64,000 bases of DNA from Chloroflexota bacterium (GTDB lineage Bacteria; Chloroflexota; Anaerolineae; Aggregatilineales; Phototrophicaceae): assembly GCA_026708115.1 (NCBI GenBank), contig JAPOVL010000039.1:62001-126000 (forward strand). Reading direction: 5' to 3'. Made by a program: the position numbers and the translations under genes. Each line of letters begins with the position of its first letter. Position 1 is the first letter of the stretch. The notes below the pieces were generated by a model. That model was not told the DNA's origin and searched no databases. It saw only the letters and a list, made by a program, of their open reading frames with translations. Below, piece after piece: positions 1 to 8,219 of this stretch.

Positions 1-669
1 AAAATAGCGGTCGTGGCTGACCGCCAGGACCGCGCCCGGGAAAGATTTGAGGTAATTCTCCAGCCATTCCACGGCCTGGATGTCCAAATGGTTGGTGGGC
101 TCGTCCAGCAGCAGCAAGTCCGGTTCTTCGAGCAGCAAGCGGCAGAGCAGGGCTCTGGTTTTTTGCCCGCCTGACAACTGTGGCAATGGCATTCCATATT
201 CGTCGCCGGTGAAACCCAGCCCGCTCAGGACCATCTTGATGCGCGTCTCGTACTCATAACCGCCGCGCCGCTCAAATTCGGCCTGCAAACTGCCGTAGCG
301 CTCCAGCGCTTCATCGTAGCCATCCGGGCCAGCTAGTTGGTCTTCCAGCGCCTTCAACTGGTTTTCCATCCGGCCTTCCATGTCGCGCAGATCGGCAAAG
401 GCCTTCAACTGTTCTTCCCAGAGGCTATGCGCGCCCGCCAATTCCGGACGCTGCGGCAGATAGGCCAGCCGTATTTTTCCGGCGACAGTCATTTTGCCCG
501 ACGTTGGCAGGTCCAGACCAGCCAAGATGTCGATCAGCGATGTTTTGCCGGCGCCATTCGGACCGACCAAGCCAATGCGAGCGCCAGCGGCTATTTCCAG
601 GTCAATATCGCTGAAGACTTCATCCGCGCCGTAGAATCTGCCCAAGTTAGTGGCGACGAGCAGGGACAT
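1..669 (-). CDS. ABC-F family ATP-binding protein (3' part cut off by window edge)
   Basis: Soluble ABC-F ATPase; members of this family bind the ribosome and act as translation factors or antibiotic-resistance proteins, and no membrane partner is needed. Reading the minus strand from the ATG at 669 gives about 223 residues of the first ATPase domain: Walker A GPNGAGKT near residue 36, an ABC signature LSGGQ near residue 162, Walker B LLLLDEPTNHLD near residue 185 and the switch His in AVSHDRYF at the edge. The DEPTNHLD form of Walker B is characteristic of ABC-F proteins. The linker and second ATPase domain lie outside the window, so the subfamily (EttA, Uup, YheS, resistance type) cannot be decided. 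No neighbour suggests an operon. Confidence 0.93.
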   Translation of the reverse strand, partial: MSLLVATNLGRFYGADEVFSDIDLEIAAGARIGLVGPNGAGKTSLIDILAGLDLPTSGKMTVAGKIRLAYLPQRPELAGAHSLWEEQLKAFADLRDMEGRMENQLKALEDQLAGPDGYDEALERYGSLQAEFERRGGYEYETRIKMVLSGLGFTGDEYGMPLPQLSGGQKTRALLCRLLLEEPDLLLLDEPTNHLDIQAVEWLENYLKSFPGAVLAVSHDRYF

Positions 670-849
670 GCTGTTTCTCTAAGGAAATGTGGACAAAACG
701 CCAGGAATTATATCACGCGCGTCGTGTTGATTTAACGGTGGCTTGTTGGGGTGCGTATCCATTATGGTTGAATAATCGCTCAGACCCCCACCCCAAGCCC
801 CTCCCCCATAAAGAGGAAGGGGCTTTAACGGCTCAATACAGGTCACAAG

Positions 850-1151
850 ACTCCCCTTCTCACGTTGTGGGCTGGGGAGCGGACAACTTTTCATCAAGCG
901 TGATATCGCTATAAAATCTGTATTTGTTGCACTGATTTTCGGGCGACCTGATAGGTCGCCCCTACGATTCTCGCCATAAATGAAGCTTGGAGGGGGGAAG
1001 GCCGTAGGGCGCGTAGACACTGCCCTTCAACACTGACCGCCGGTCACAGCATTATGAGAAGGGGAGCCGACACCCGTTCATCGGTCAAGAAATCGCCGTA
1101 AAATCCGTATGTTTGGAGCTTGTTTCGGGCGACCTGATAGGTCGCCCCTAC
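850..1151. repeat. Two-unit intergenic repeat, each unit ending in a palindrome
   Basis: The gene-free stretch 670-1325 holds repeats rather than a gene. Two related units of about 100 bases (about 850-965 and 1050-1151) share blocks such as TCGC(C/T)(A/G)TAAAATC(T/C)GTAT and both end in the 25-base palindrome GGGCGACC-TGATA-GGTCGCCC followed by CTAC (941-965 and 1127-1151). Between them, at about 1005-1045, is a GTAGACACTG module that also occurs at 8 kb, 52 kb and 60.6 kb. Seen directly by comparing the two units. Confidence 0.8.
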
Positions 1152-1225
1152 CAGATCGCTGGTAATTTGTGTTAGGGATCTCATGTCGAGGGCCGTCCAA
1201 AAGACTTCAACCGAAGTGGATACAC
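1127..1225. repeat. Composite dispersed repeat, copy A
   Basis: Order of parts: palindrome (1127-1151), a spacer containing TCTCATGTCGAGG, then TTCAACCGAAGTGGATACAC (1206-1225). The same order is found at 8019-8123 and 52086-52235, with similar spacing. The last part is the reverse complement of a GTGTATC..TTCGGTTGAA motif found on the other strand at 51527 and 52758. Confidence 0.65.
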
Positions 1226-1325
1226 TGCCAAATTCGCTGGATTGGCGAGGAAAAACAGGATATAGTCCGGCCAGGTCATAGCGCGTCAGCGCCGAAGCAG
1301 CAGGGACGATTCGCGATCAGGCTTC

Positions 1326-2498
1326 ATGAAGCGTCACAGCAAACAGTTGATACCGGTCCTTATTATCGGCGTGATGGCCTTGGCCGCTGCGCTCGTGTCG
1401 CAATTTACGTCGCCCCCGAGTCCCATTCCTCCTCTTAAAGGCGAAGGCGCATCAGCGACAGCAGCGCCTTTTATCACCGTGAAATACAGGTTCGGTCGAG
1501 GTTATATCGGCGACAATTGGCAAGTGTATTTTAACGAGCCGGACGCCAGCGCGGACAGGGCCGACTATGTCGATGGCATAGACGCGCCACTTGCCAGCGC
1601 GATTGACGCCGCCGAGCGCTCGCTGGACATCGCGGCCTTCGAGTTGAACAGCAAGCTCCTCTATGAGGCCATCCTCGCGGCGCAGCGACGGGGCGTGGTG
1701 GCGCGTATCGTGACTGACGACAGACATGGGCTGGAAGACGACTCGGATACGGCGCTGCGAGACCTAAGAGCGGCGGGAGTGCCAATCGTAGCGGACAATC
1801 GCAGCGGATTGATGCACAATAAATTCATAATCGTCGACGAGCGCGCTGTATGGACCGGCTCCTGGAATTACACGCTCAACGGCACCTATCGCAATAACAA
1901 CAATGTGCTGGTATTGGAAAGCGCCGGTGCGGCTGCGGCCTACAAGACCGAGTTCGAGGAAATGTTCGAGCGAGGAGAATTTGGAGCGCGCTCATCCAAT
2001 GACGGCGTCATCAGCATGGGGGAAGAGGCCGGCGAGATCAGCATCATCTTCGCCCCGGAAGCTGATGAAATCGCCGCGCTGAGGGCGTCGATAGGAGTGG
2101 CGCAGTCGTCCATTCGCTTCATGAGCTTCGTGTTCTCGCTCGATGAATTGGCGAGTGCGATGATCGAAAAGATGACAGATCCGGACTTTGTCTTGCGCGG
2201 CGTCTTTGAAGAGCGCAACAGCAGGGCGAGCTGGAGCCAATTGCCCGCCCTGTATTGCGCCGGCGCTCAGGTGCGCCAGGATGGCAATCGATACATCTTG
2301 CACCATAAAATCATCATCATCGACGACGATACTGTCATCACGGGTTCATTCAATTTTTCCAAGAGCGCCACGCAAAACAATGATGAAAACATCGTAATCA
2401 TTCGCAACCCGGTCATCGCCAGTCTTTACCTGGAGGAATGGCGGCGGGTCTGGGATAGCGCGCAGGAAGTGCCGCTGGGCGAAGTCAATTGCGATTAG
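1326..2498 (+). CDS. Secreted phospholipase D-like protein
   Basis: Protein of the phospholipase D superfamily with two HKD half-sites: HNKFIIVD with TGSWN near residue 164 and HHKIIIID with TGSFN near residue 326. The family hydrolyses phosphodiesters in phospholipids or nucleic acids by way of a phosphohistidine; both active-site halves are intact, so it should be active. Residues 1-27 form a basic-hydrophobic signal peptide or anchor followed by a proline-rich linker, placing the enzyme outside the membrane. Length (390 residues) fits a two-domain bacterial PLD with little extra sequence. It stands alone: the upstream 650 bases are repeats and the next gene is on the other strand. Whether it is a nuclease or lipase cannot be told from sequence. 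Confidence 0.9.
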   Translation: MKRHSKQLIPVLIIGVMALAAALVSQFTSPPSPIPPLKGEGASATAAPFITVKYRFGRGYIGDNWQVYFNEPDASADRADYVDGIDAPLASAIDAAERSLDIAAFELNSKLLYEAILAAQRRGVVARIVTDDRHGLEDDSDTALRDLRAAGVPIVADNRSGLMHNKFIIVDERAVWTGSWNYTLNGTYRNNNNVLVLESAGAAAAYKTEFEEMFERGEFGARSSNDGVISMGEEAGEISIIFAPEADEIAALRASIGVAQSSIRFMSFVFSLDELASAMIEKMTDPDFVLRGVFEERNSRASWSQLPALYCAGAQVRQDGNRYILHHKIIIIDDDTVITGSFNFSKSATQNNDENIVIIRNPVIASLYLEEWRRVWDSAQEVPLGEVNCD

Positions 2499-2572
2499 CC
2501 GCTCGGCGGCGAAAAGGTCTGTCGCGCTCAGGCACAACTGTAATGCTTCTCGTCGCATGAGCGACGCGGTCT

Positions 2573-2896
2573 TCACAAGCCAGGGCGATCCTCGCGACAG
2601 CGCCGCAGGCGCAGGGGCGATTTTTTGGGCTGGCGTTCGATTTCGCCGCGCGCTTCCAAGTCCAGTTGTACCGCCTTGCAATACCAGCGCACGGAACCCG
2701 GCTTGGGAAAGAGCGATTTTGGCAGATCTTTTTCTACCAGATAAGCGCGGACACGTTCCTCCAACGTGGAAAAAGGCATCCACTCTTCAAGCGGCAGCGT
2801 GCTCAGCATGGCTTCGCGGATGATATGGTATTTGTCTGCTTTGAGGTTCTCTCGATGCTCCGGGTGATTGACGTTTCGCGCTCTTATGCTTGTCAT
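2573..2896 (-). CDS. Small conserved hypothetical protein, DUF6958-like
   Basis: Soluble protein of 107 residues with no signal peptide or membrane segment. The pattern NxNHPEHRENLKADKYHI at the start, a middle segment on loading or yield of lobes (PFSTLEERVRAYL), and WYCKAVQLDLEARGEIER near the end match my memory of the uncharacterised DUF6958 family, which looks like a small winged-helix protein. Family assignment is from recall and moderately sure; no function is known to me. The last 15 residues are basic (RLRRC). It runs opposite to the PLD gene and faces a repeat-rich gap, so it is probably transcribed alone. Confidence 0.65.
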   Translation of the reverse strand: MTSIRARNVNHPEHRENLKADKYHIIREAMLSTLPLEEWMPFSTLEERVRAYLVEKDLPKSLFPKPGSVRWYCKAVQLDLEARGEIERQPKKSPLRLRRCREDRPGL

Positions 2897-2962
2897 ATTG
2901 CATTCTCCAACCTTTGGTCATGGTTTAACGATCGTTGTAAGTAGTGCCATGTTTGTGATTTT

Positions 2963-3166
2963 CGGGCGACTTGATAGAGTCTATTGAAATTCTACCGCGT
3001 CCGCCGCCTGCGCCCCTTGATTTTCTGGGCTGCGGCGGGCGATCTGATAGATCGCCCCTACAAGGCTTGTCCGGTACTGCCGAAAAAGAGTTCCGTCTGT
3101 CCTTTTCAGCGTGATAATCCGATCGTTCGTAGCCGGAACGCGGGCGACCTGATAGGTCGCCCCTAC
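2963..3166. repeat. Cluster of GGGCGA..TCGCCC palindromic repeats
   Basis: The gene-free stretch 2897-3343 contains one degenerate half copy (2963-2980) and two full copies (3037-3061 with a GATCTGATAGATC centre, and 3142-3166 identical to the copies at 941 and 1127). A weak relative of the GTAGACACTG module lies at 3316-3326. I see no gene in this gap. Confidence 0.8.
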
Positions 3167-3343
3167 ATCGCTGGTCAGTATGTTGTGATTTGGGTCGCCA
3201 CATGGTGTTGTTTTCTTGCAGTCGGACACATATTTGCGTCCATTTGGATCAGCAAAATCGAGTAGCGGACAAGCCTTACAAGGCTCGCCAAGAATAAACA
3301 TTCTAGGGGGCAGGTCGCGTAGGCGCTGTCCTTTCCGCGGAAT

Positions 3344-4273
3344 TCATGCCGAATTGGAAATCCGGCTGTATAGCTTGAAGGCATCGTCTTTGTGACACAA
3401 TTGCGTGCCCGGGGTCATCACGGCGGCGCTGCCCGCGGCAATGCCCAGGCACAGAGTCTCTCGCAGGTCCCGGCCCTGGGCCAAGCCCATGACCAGACCC
3501 GCCACCATGCTATCGCCGGCGCCGACTTTGCTCTGCACTTTGACGATTGGCGCGCGCTGGTGCAGATATTCGTCGGCGGTGATCAGGGCCGCGCCGGCCG
3601 CGCCCATGGAAACGACGATGACCTCTGACAAGCCTTCGGCAATCAGGCGACGGGCGACGGTTTTAATCTGGGCTTCGTCATGCAGTTTTTCGCCGGCGAA
3701 CAGTTCCAGTTCGCGCAGATTCGGTTTCATCAGATAAACACCTTTGCCAAAGGCGCGATGCAGCGGCTCGCCCGCCGTATCGACGACTACGCGGATTCCG
3801 TATTCGGCAGCGTAGCGCGTGATCTCGCCGTAGAATTCGGCGGGGACGCCGGCCGGCAAGCTGCCGCTGGCGACGATGATATCCGGTTCTTGATTGAAAA
3901 GCGCTTCCAGGCAAGCGATCCATTCCTCCGCGCTCAGTTCGGGGCCCGGCATGGTGAAACGATACTGCAGGGTCGAACTCTCTTCGTAGACCACAAAGCT
4001 TTCGCGCGTGATGCCGGCGACAGGCACGGCGCGGCACTTAACGCCCTCGGCTTCCAGCAGTTGGGCGAGCATGGCGCCGGTATGCCCGCCGGCCGCATAA
4101 ACGGCTGTGGATTCGCCACCGAGAAAGCGAATGGCGCGCGAAACGTTGATGCCGCCGCCGCCCGGATGAAACCGTGGCGCGGCGCAGCGCAATTTGATTT
4201 CCGGCGCGACAGAGGCGATGCGCGTGCCAATGTCCAGGGCCGGATTCATGGTGAGGGTTACAATCTTGTCCAC
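3344..4273 (-). CDS. pfkB: 6-phosphofructokinase, PfkB type
   Basis: Sugar kinase of the ribokinase (PfkB) family that phosphorylates fructose 6-phosphate (or a related hexose phosphate) with ATP in glycolysis. The 309-residue protein follows E. coli PfkB along its whole length, including TLTMNPALD at the start, the family signature PGGGGINVSRAI, YRFTMPGPEL, the SGSLPPG-like loop SGSLPAGVP and the catalytic anion hole KVGAGDSM with Asp near residue 255. The close match in length and motifs favours PfkB over tagatose-6-phosphate or 1-phosphofructokinase, but those substrates are not excluded. It is monocistronic as far as can be seen: the next gene upstream is divergent. Confidence 0.9.
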   Translation of the reverse strand: MDKIVTLTMNPALDIGTRIASVAPEIKLRCAAPRFHPGGGGINVSRAIRFLGGESTAVYAAGGHTGAMLAQLLEAEGVKCRAVPVAGITRESFVVYEESSTLQYRFTMPGPELSAEEWIACLEALFNQEPDIIVASGSLPAGVPAEFYGEITRYAAEYGIRVVVDTAGEPLHRAFGKGVYLMKPNLRELELFAGEKLHDEAQIKTVARRLIAEGLSEVIVVSMGAAGAALITADEYLHQRAPIVKVQSKVGAGDSMVAGLVMGLAQGRDLRETLCLGIAAGSAAVMTPGTQLCHKDDAFKLYSRISNSA

Positions 4274-4425
4274 AATTGCGCAGGTCTCTCCGTTTGCGGC
4301 GCAAACAAGTTTAGCGACTGAAAACTTGATAAGCCAGTCTTTAATGGGCGCGCGAAGCGCGGACCCGTTTGCAGGGATTCCAGGCTAAGCGGCGCGGCTC
4401 GGGTATCATTCAGACAAATTTGGCT

Positions 4426-4431
4426 TATAAT
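4426..4431 (+). promoter_or_regulatory. Candidate -10 box
   Basis: TATAAT 35 bases before the histidine phosphatase start, in the divergent gap after pfkB. No convincing -35 is seen at 16-18 bases, so this is only a candidate. Confidence 0.35.
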
Positions 4432-4465
4432 TCGATTATCTGTCCGGCAAGACGAGACACTCTCG

Positions 4466-5161
4466 ATGCAGGTTTATCTCATACGGCACGCGCAATCGCA
4501 AAACAATGCTCTCACCGAAAATACAGCCCACCGTCGCAAGGCGGATCCGGATCTAACCGAGCTGGGTTATCGCCAGCGCGATATCCTCGCGGATTTTCTG
4601 GCAAGCGCGACAGACGTGATGAACGAGCGATTCAAAATCACGCATTTATACAGCAGCGCCATGTACCGCTCGCTATTGACAGCGCAGCCCTTGGGCGCCG
4701 GGCTTAATCTTCGGCCGCAAGTCTGGCCGGATCTTCACGAAAAAGGCGGTTTGTGGCAGCGGCGGAATGGCCGTACCAGCGGTTTCAATGGCATGAGCCG
4801 ATCATCGATGCAGAACGAGTTTCCCGATTTCGATCTGCCGGATACCATCACCGAAACGGGCTGGTATGATGCCGAATTGGGTATAGAGCCAGAGGCACAC
4901 AGCAACTTCCGCGCGATCAAGGTGGCCATGGCGCTACGAGAACGCGGACAAGGGGATGATGTGATCGCCTTGATTTCGCACGCCGGCTTTCTCGATATCT
5001 TGCTCAAGGCGATTTTTGATCAACTGCCGTCCCGTCCCAACACTTGGCGTTACTACCACGACAACACGGCGATCACGCGGATCAATTACAAGGGATCGCG
5101 ACCGATCTTGCATTACATGAACCGCGCCGAGCACTTGTCGCCGGATTTGCGCAGTTTTTGA
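4466..5161 (+). CDS. Histidine phosphatase family protein
   Basis: Member of the histidine (phosphoglycerate-mutase-like) phosphatase superfamily, which forms a phosphohistidine during phosphoryl transfer. The catalytic motif is LIRHAQSQNN at residues 5-14 and the second catalytic His sits in ISHAGFLDILL near residue 171. Arginine and acid residues of the core are in the usual order. The 231-residue soluble protein lacks a signal peptide. It precedes an SDR gene by 25 bases on the same strand and may share a transcript with it. Substrate is unknown: the superfamily includes mutases, sugar and nucleotide phosphatases and SixA-like enzymes. Confidence 0.88.
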   Translation: MQVYLIRHAQSQNNALTENTAHRRKADPDLTELGYRQRDILADFLASATDVMNERFKITHLYSSAMYRSLLTAQPLGAGLNLRPQVWPDLHEKGGLWQRRNGRTSGFNGMSRSSMQNEFPDFDLPDTITETGWYDAELGIEPEAHSNFRAIKVAMALRERGQGDDVIALISHAGFLDILLKAIFDQLPSRPNTWRYYHDNTAITRINYKGSRPILHYMNRAEHLSPDLRSF

Positions 5162-5186
5162 CAGATCGAGACCGGGGACGTTGCGA

Positions 5187-5939
5187 ATGAAACCGAGGAC
5201 GCTTGAAGGACAAGTCGCGCTGGTAACCGGTGGCGGCGGCGGGATCGGCAGCGCGATCTGCCGGCGTTTGGTCGCGGAAGGGGCCCGGGTAGTCATCACA
5301 TACCGCAGCGACGAAGCCAAGGCGCTCGCGGCGGCGGCGAGCCTGGCGGGCGACGATCACCTGGCGCTGCATGCGCCTGTGGAAGATGGCGAGGCTTTAG
5401 AGCGCCTGGCGGAAACTGTCCAGGCGCGTTACGGACGGCTCGATATCCTGGTGAACAACGCCGGGGTCACAGAGCCGGTGCCGCATGAGGATCTCGATGG
5501 CCTCGACGACGCGCTTATCGACCACATCTTTCGGGTCAACTGGCGCGGGGCTTTCGCTTCGATCCGAGCGCTGAAAGCGCTGTTGATGGCGGGAGATGGC
5601 GGGGTCGTGATCAATATCTCTTCGATTGCCGGGCGGACCGGCGTCGGCAGCAATGTGGCCTATTGCGCCAGCAAAGCCGCCATGGACAGCATGACGCGGT
5701 CGCTGGCGCGGGCCTTGGCGCCGCAGATTCGCGTGCTGTCGGTATCGCCGGGCTGGGTGAATGGCGAATATGCGCAGCGGATGCCGCGCGCGCTGCTGGC
5801 CGAGCAGGAAGCCAAGACGCCTTTGGCGCGGATCGCCGAGGCGGAAGATGTTGCGGAGGCGGTTTATGCGGCTATCGCCCATCTGCGCTTCAGCACCGGC
5901 GACATCATTCCGGTCGATGGCGGGCGGCCGCTGGGTTGA
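5187..5939 (+). CDS. Short-chain dehydrogenase/reductase (SDR)
   Basis: NAD(P)-dependent oxidoreductase of the classical SDR family. Rossmann cofactor motif TGGGGGIG near residue 13, NNAG near residue 86, catalytic Ser in INISSIAG, and YCASK carrying the catalytic Tyr and Lys. The ending IIPVDGGRPLG is the usual C-terminus of FabG-like proteins. I chose the ATG at 5187 because GGGGA lies 8 bases before it; a TTG at 5181 is possible. The stop touches the stop of the convergent gene (TGATCA at 5937-5942). Substrate not predictable; FabG-like fatty acid or sugar/polyol dehydrogenase roles are both possible. Confidence 0.9.
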   Translation: MKPRTLEGQVALVTGGGGGIGSAICRRLVAEGARVVITYRSDEAKALAAAASLAGDDHLALHAPVEDGEALERLAETVQARYGRLDILVNNAGVTEPVPHEDLDGLDDALIDHIFRVNWRGAFASIRALKALLMAGDGGVVINISSIAGRTGVGSNVAYCASKAAMDSMTRSLARALAPQIRVLSVSPGWVNGEYAQRMPRALLAEQEAKTPLARIAEAEDVAEAVYAAIAHLRFSTGDIIPVDGGRPLG

Positions 5940-7802
5940 TCAACCCGAGTCGTTCGCGTTTTCCAAATGCATGGTCGCCAATGTGAAGGCATTTGAGCCG
6001 GATGCCGTCGGAATGGTGACCAGTTGGCCGGCTTCAAAAAAGTACAGTTCAATGACGATGCGGTATTCGCCGCTCCTCCAGTTCCGCGACGATTCCAGTT
6101 CATGAGGCGAGAAAACTGTCTCGTCGATATGCCAGCCGCTCGTCGGCCTCAGATTCACCTGTGGTTGGCTATCGTGCTGCGCGACCATCAAGTCATTTTC
6201 ATCCAAGAGCTTGACCGACACTGTAAAATCGCGATGCAGTTCTTCCCCGGTTTGCCAAAGCAGATCAACCCTTAGGGGCTTTTCCACGATCTGAGCGGTT
6301 TTCAGCGCCATGCCATTGTTGAATTGAACCAGTGGCGGGTCTTCAGCAAAGCGATCATAGCGATAGACGTGCATGTCAATGGCGCCAGAGGCGCCGCCGT
6401 CGTGCGCATGAAGGAAATCCGCCGTGCGCGCGAACCCCAGTTCGCGCAACCAGTTGAAGGCGCTGGGGTCATTCGACCAATGCATCAGCCAGATTGTATC
6501 GAAGCGATCCAGCAATTGCGGCAACCAGCTTTCATAAGTTTCCGGGTAGAAATCGCGCTGGATCTTCAAGGACTCGTATCGGATGCCATCCGGCAGCAGC
6601 TTCCCGCCCGGCAGATCGCGCTGCAAATAATAGCCAAGCTGGTAGTCGCCGCCGGCGATATCTGTCAGAACCAGATCGCCGGAGACGGCATAGCGCGTCG
6701 TCAGTTCAGCAACCGCGCGCCATTGCGGCTTGACGCGATAGAAATCTACCTGGAAAACCCCATAGACCAGGAGGGCGATGATTAGCAGGTTGCGAATGGG
6801 CGGACGGACATTGCTCAGTCCCAGGGCAAGCAGCAAGGCGATGGCCGGCGTCCACAGCGTCAAGCGGCGCGGCTGCAAAAAAGGCAGGAACTCGTTGGCG
6901 ATTAGGGTCAAGGAGAAAGGAAGGATCAGCCAGAGCAATAGCAGCCAACTTGCGGGTTCCCAGCGCAAGCGGTAGAGTTGGTCGCGACCGTAGACCACGG
7001 TGAAGAGACCCAAGAGCATGAGGGCAAGCACAAACGCCCACTGCTCGGTAAAGAACTTGACCTGAATGTCACGGATGACGGCCGGGGACAAATGGACCGA
7101 CCAATTGGCGCCGCTGTTGCCGACCTGCTTCGTCCCAACCAAGAGCAGCCAGGGCGACAGCGCCAGCGCGGCAAGGACGAGACCGGACAAGGCCCGCTTT
7201 CGCTGCAGACCGCGAAGACAGATCAGCGCGTAGAGCCCCTGGGCGACACCGGCAAAGGCGGTGATGTAGTGCGTGTAAACCATGAGCGCGGCAGCAAGAA
7301 TCCAGGACAGGTGGGCGGATCTCCGCGATTGGCGTATCCAGCGCAGGAAGAAAAGCATGCTGCAGGTCACGAGAAAGACCAGCCAGGTGTAGTGCCGCGC
7401 TTCAGCCGCCAGGAAGTTTTCGGCATCGGCCAGCACCAGCATCAACATGGCAAGATAGGGTGCGCTATGCTTCTGTCCGCGCGAGGCCCCAGTTCTTCGC
7501 GCTATCAGCTCACGCGCCAATTGAAAAATCAGGGCCAGACTGAGCATGGACGGCAGCAGGGAGAACCAGCGCAGCGCCAACTCACTGTGACCGGCGAGTT
7601 CGCTCCACAAACGCAGGGCCGCGAAATAGAGCGGCGGATGCGTATCACGCGCCAGCGATGTCAGGAGATCCGGGGATTGGGCGTGATAAAAGGCGTAACC
7701 TTCGTCAACCCAAAAGCTCTGCTCGCTGATATGCAGGGTTCGACCTAGAGCGCCCAATAGCAGAATGAGCGTGATGATTGCCCAGCGCCTGTCGGAAAAC
7801 AT
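5940..7802 (-). CDS. Membrane glycosyltransferase, GT39/ArnT-like (PMT family)
   Basis: Polytopic membrane protein of 620 residues resembling the dolichyl-phosphate-mannose mannosyltransferase / ArnT superfamily, which moves a sugar from a lipid carrier to a protein or lipid acceptor outside the membrane. The first helix ends in the hallmark acidic loop WVDEGYAF (residues 31-38), followed by RDTHPPLYF (52-60), the acceptor/metal-loop signature of the family. Around ten further hydrophobic helices reach to about residue 370; the C-terminal 240 residues form a soluble, mostly beta domain. Donor and acceptor are unknown. It is convergent with the SDR and has no obvious operon partner. Confidence 0.85.
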   Translation of the reverse strand: MFSDRRWAIITLILLLGALGRTLHISEQSFWVDEGYAFYHAQSPDLLTSLARDTHPPLYFAALRLWSELAGHSELALRWFSLLPSMLSLALIFQLARELIARRTGASRGQKHSAPYLAMLMLVLADAENFLAAEARHYTWLVFLVTCSMLFFLRWIRQSRRSAHLSWILAAALMVYTHYITAFAGVAQGLYALICLRGLQRKRALSGLVLAALALSPWLLLVGTKQVGNSGANWSVHLSPAVIRDIQVKFFTEQWAFVLALMLLGLFTVVYGRDQLYRLRWEPASWLLLLWLILPFSLTLIANEFLPFLQPRRLTLWTPAIALLLALGLSNVRPPIRNLLIIALLVYGVFQVDFYRVKPQWRAVAELTTRYAVSGDLVLTDIAGGDYQLGYYLQRDLPGGKLLPDGIRYESLKIQRDFYPETYESWLPQLLDRFDTIWLMHWSNDPSAFNWLRELGFARTADFLHAHDGGASGAIDMHVYRYDRFAEDPPLVQFNNGMALKTAQIVEKPLRVDLLWQTGEELHRDFTVSVKLLDENDLMVAQHDSQPQVNLRPTSGWHIDETVFSPHELESSRNWRSGEYRIVIELYFFEAGQLVTIPTASGSNAFTLATMHLENANDSG

Positions 7803-8018
7803 CTTTTTGGAAGCGTCCCGCGATTCGTCAATGGAAATATTCTAGCAAGGATTGCGCAGGCGTGGTGAAAATCGCGGATATCGACCTGCGCGGGTTCGGC
7901 ACTGCGGATTCATTACAGCCGCTCGGCGCGTAACCGGCGAAAAGGGCACGGGAATGCCCCGCTCAGGCAAAATCGTTGGCATTCTCGTCACATGAGCAGC
8001 GTGGTTCGCGTAAACAGG

Positions 8019-8123
8019 GGCGACTCTGTGGGACGCATAGGTCGCGTAGACACTGACCTTCGATCGCCCCTTACCGACTACTAGGAGTTTGTTGCTCTTT
8101 ATTTCAACCAAATTCGATACACA
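8019..8123. repeat. Composite dispersed repeat, copy B
   Basis: In the 7803-8219 gap. Reads a degenerate GGGCGA half-palindrome, GGTCGCGTAGACACTGACC (8042-8060), TCGCCCCTTACC, then TTTCAACCAAATTCGATACA (8102-8121). Same order of modules as copies A and C. The rest of the gap holds the promoter described below and otherwise nothing coding. Confidence 0.65.
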
Positions 8124-8140
8124 GCCCACCCACCAGAATA

Positions 8141-8168
8141 TTGCCCATGGCCACATCTGACCTATAAT
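8141..8168 (+). promoter_or_regulatory. Candidate sigma-70 type promoter of the copper monooxygenase gene
   Basis: TTGCCC (8141-8146), a 16-base spacer and TATAAT (8163-8168), about 50 bases before the ATG at 8220. It begins 18 bases after the TTTCAACC repeat module. The gene has GAGG 7 bases before its ATG. Confidence 0.5.
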
Positions 8169-8219
8169 CAGTTTAATAGTCTGCAATTCTGTAATCGATA
8201 GGGATTTAGAGGCGAAGCC

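Noticed and set aside
7842..8186. Minus-strand frame of 114 codons upstream of the copper monooxygenase
   Set aside because: Runs through composite repeat copy B and the promoter; no family features.
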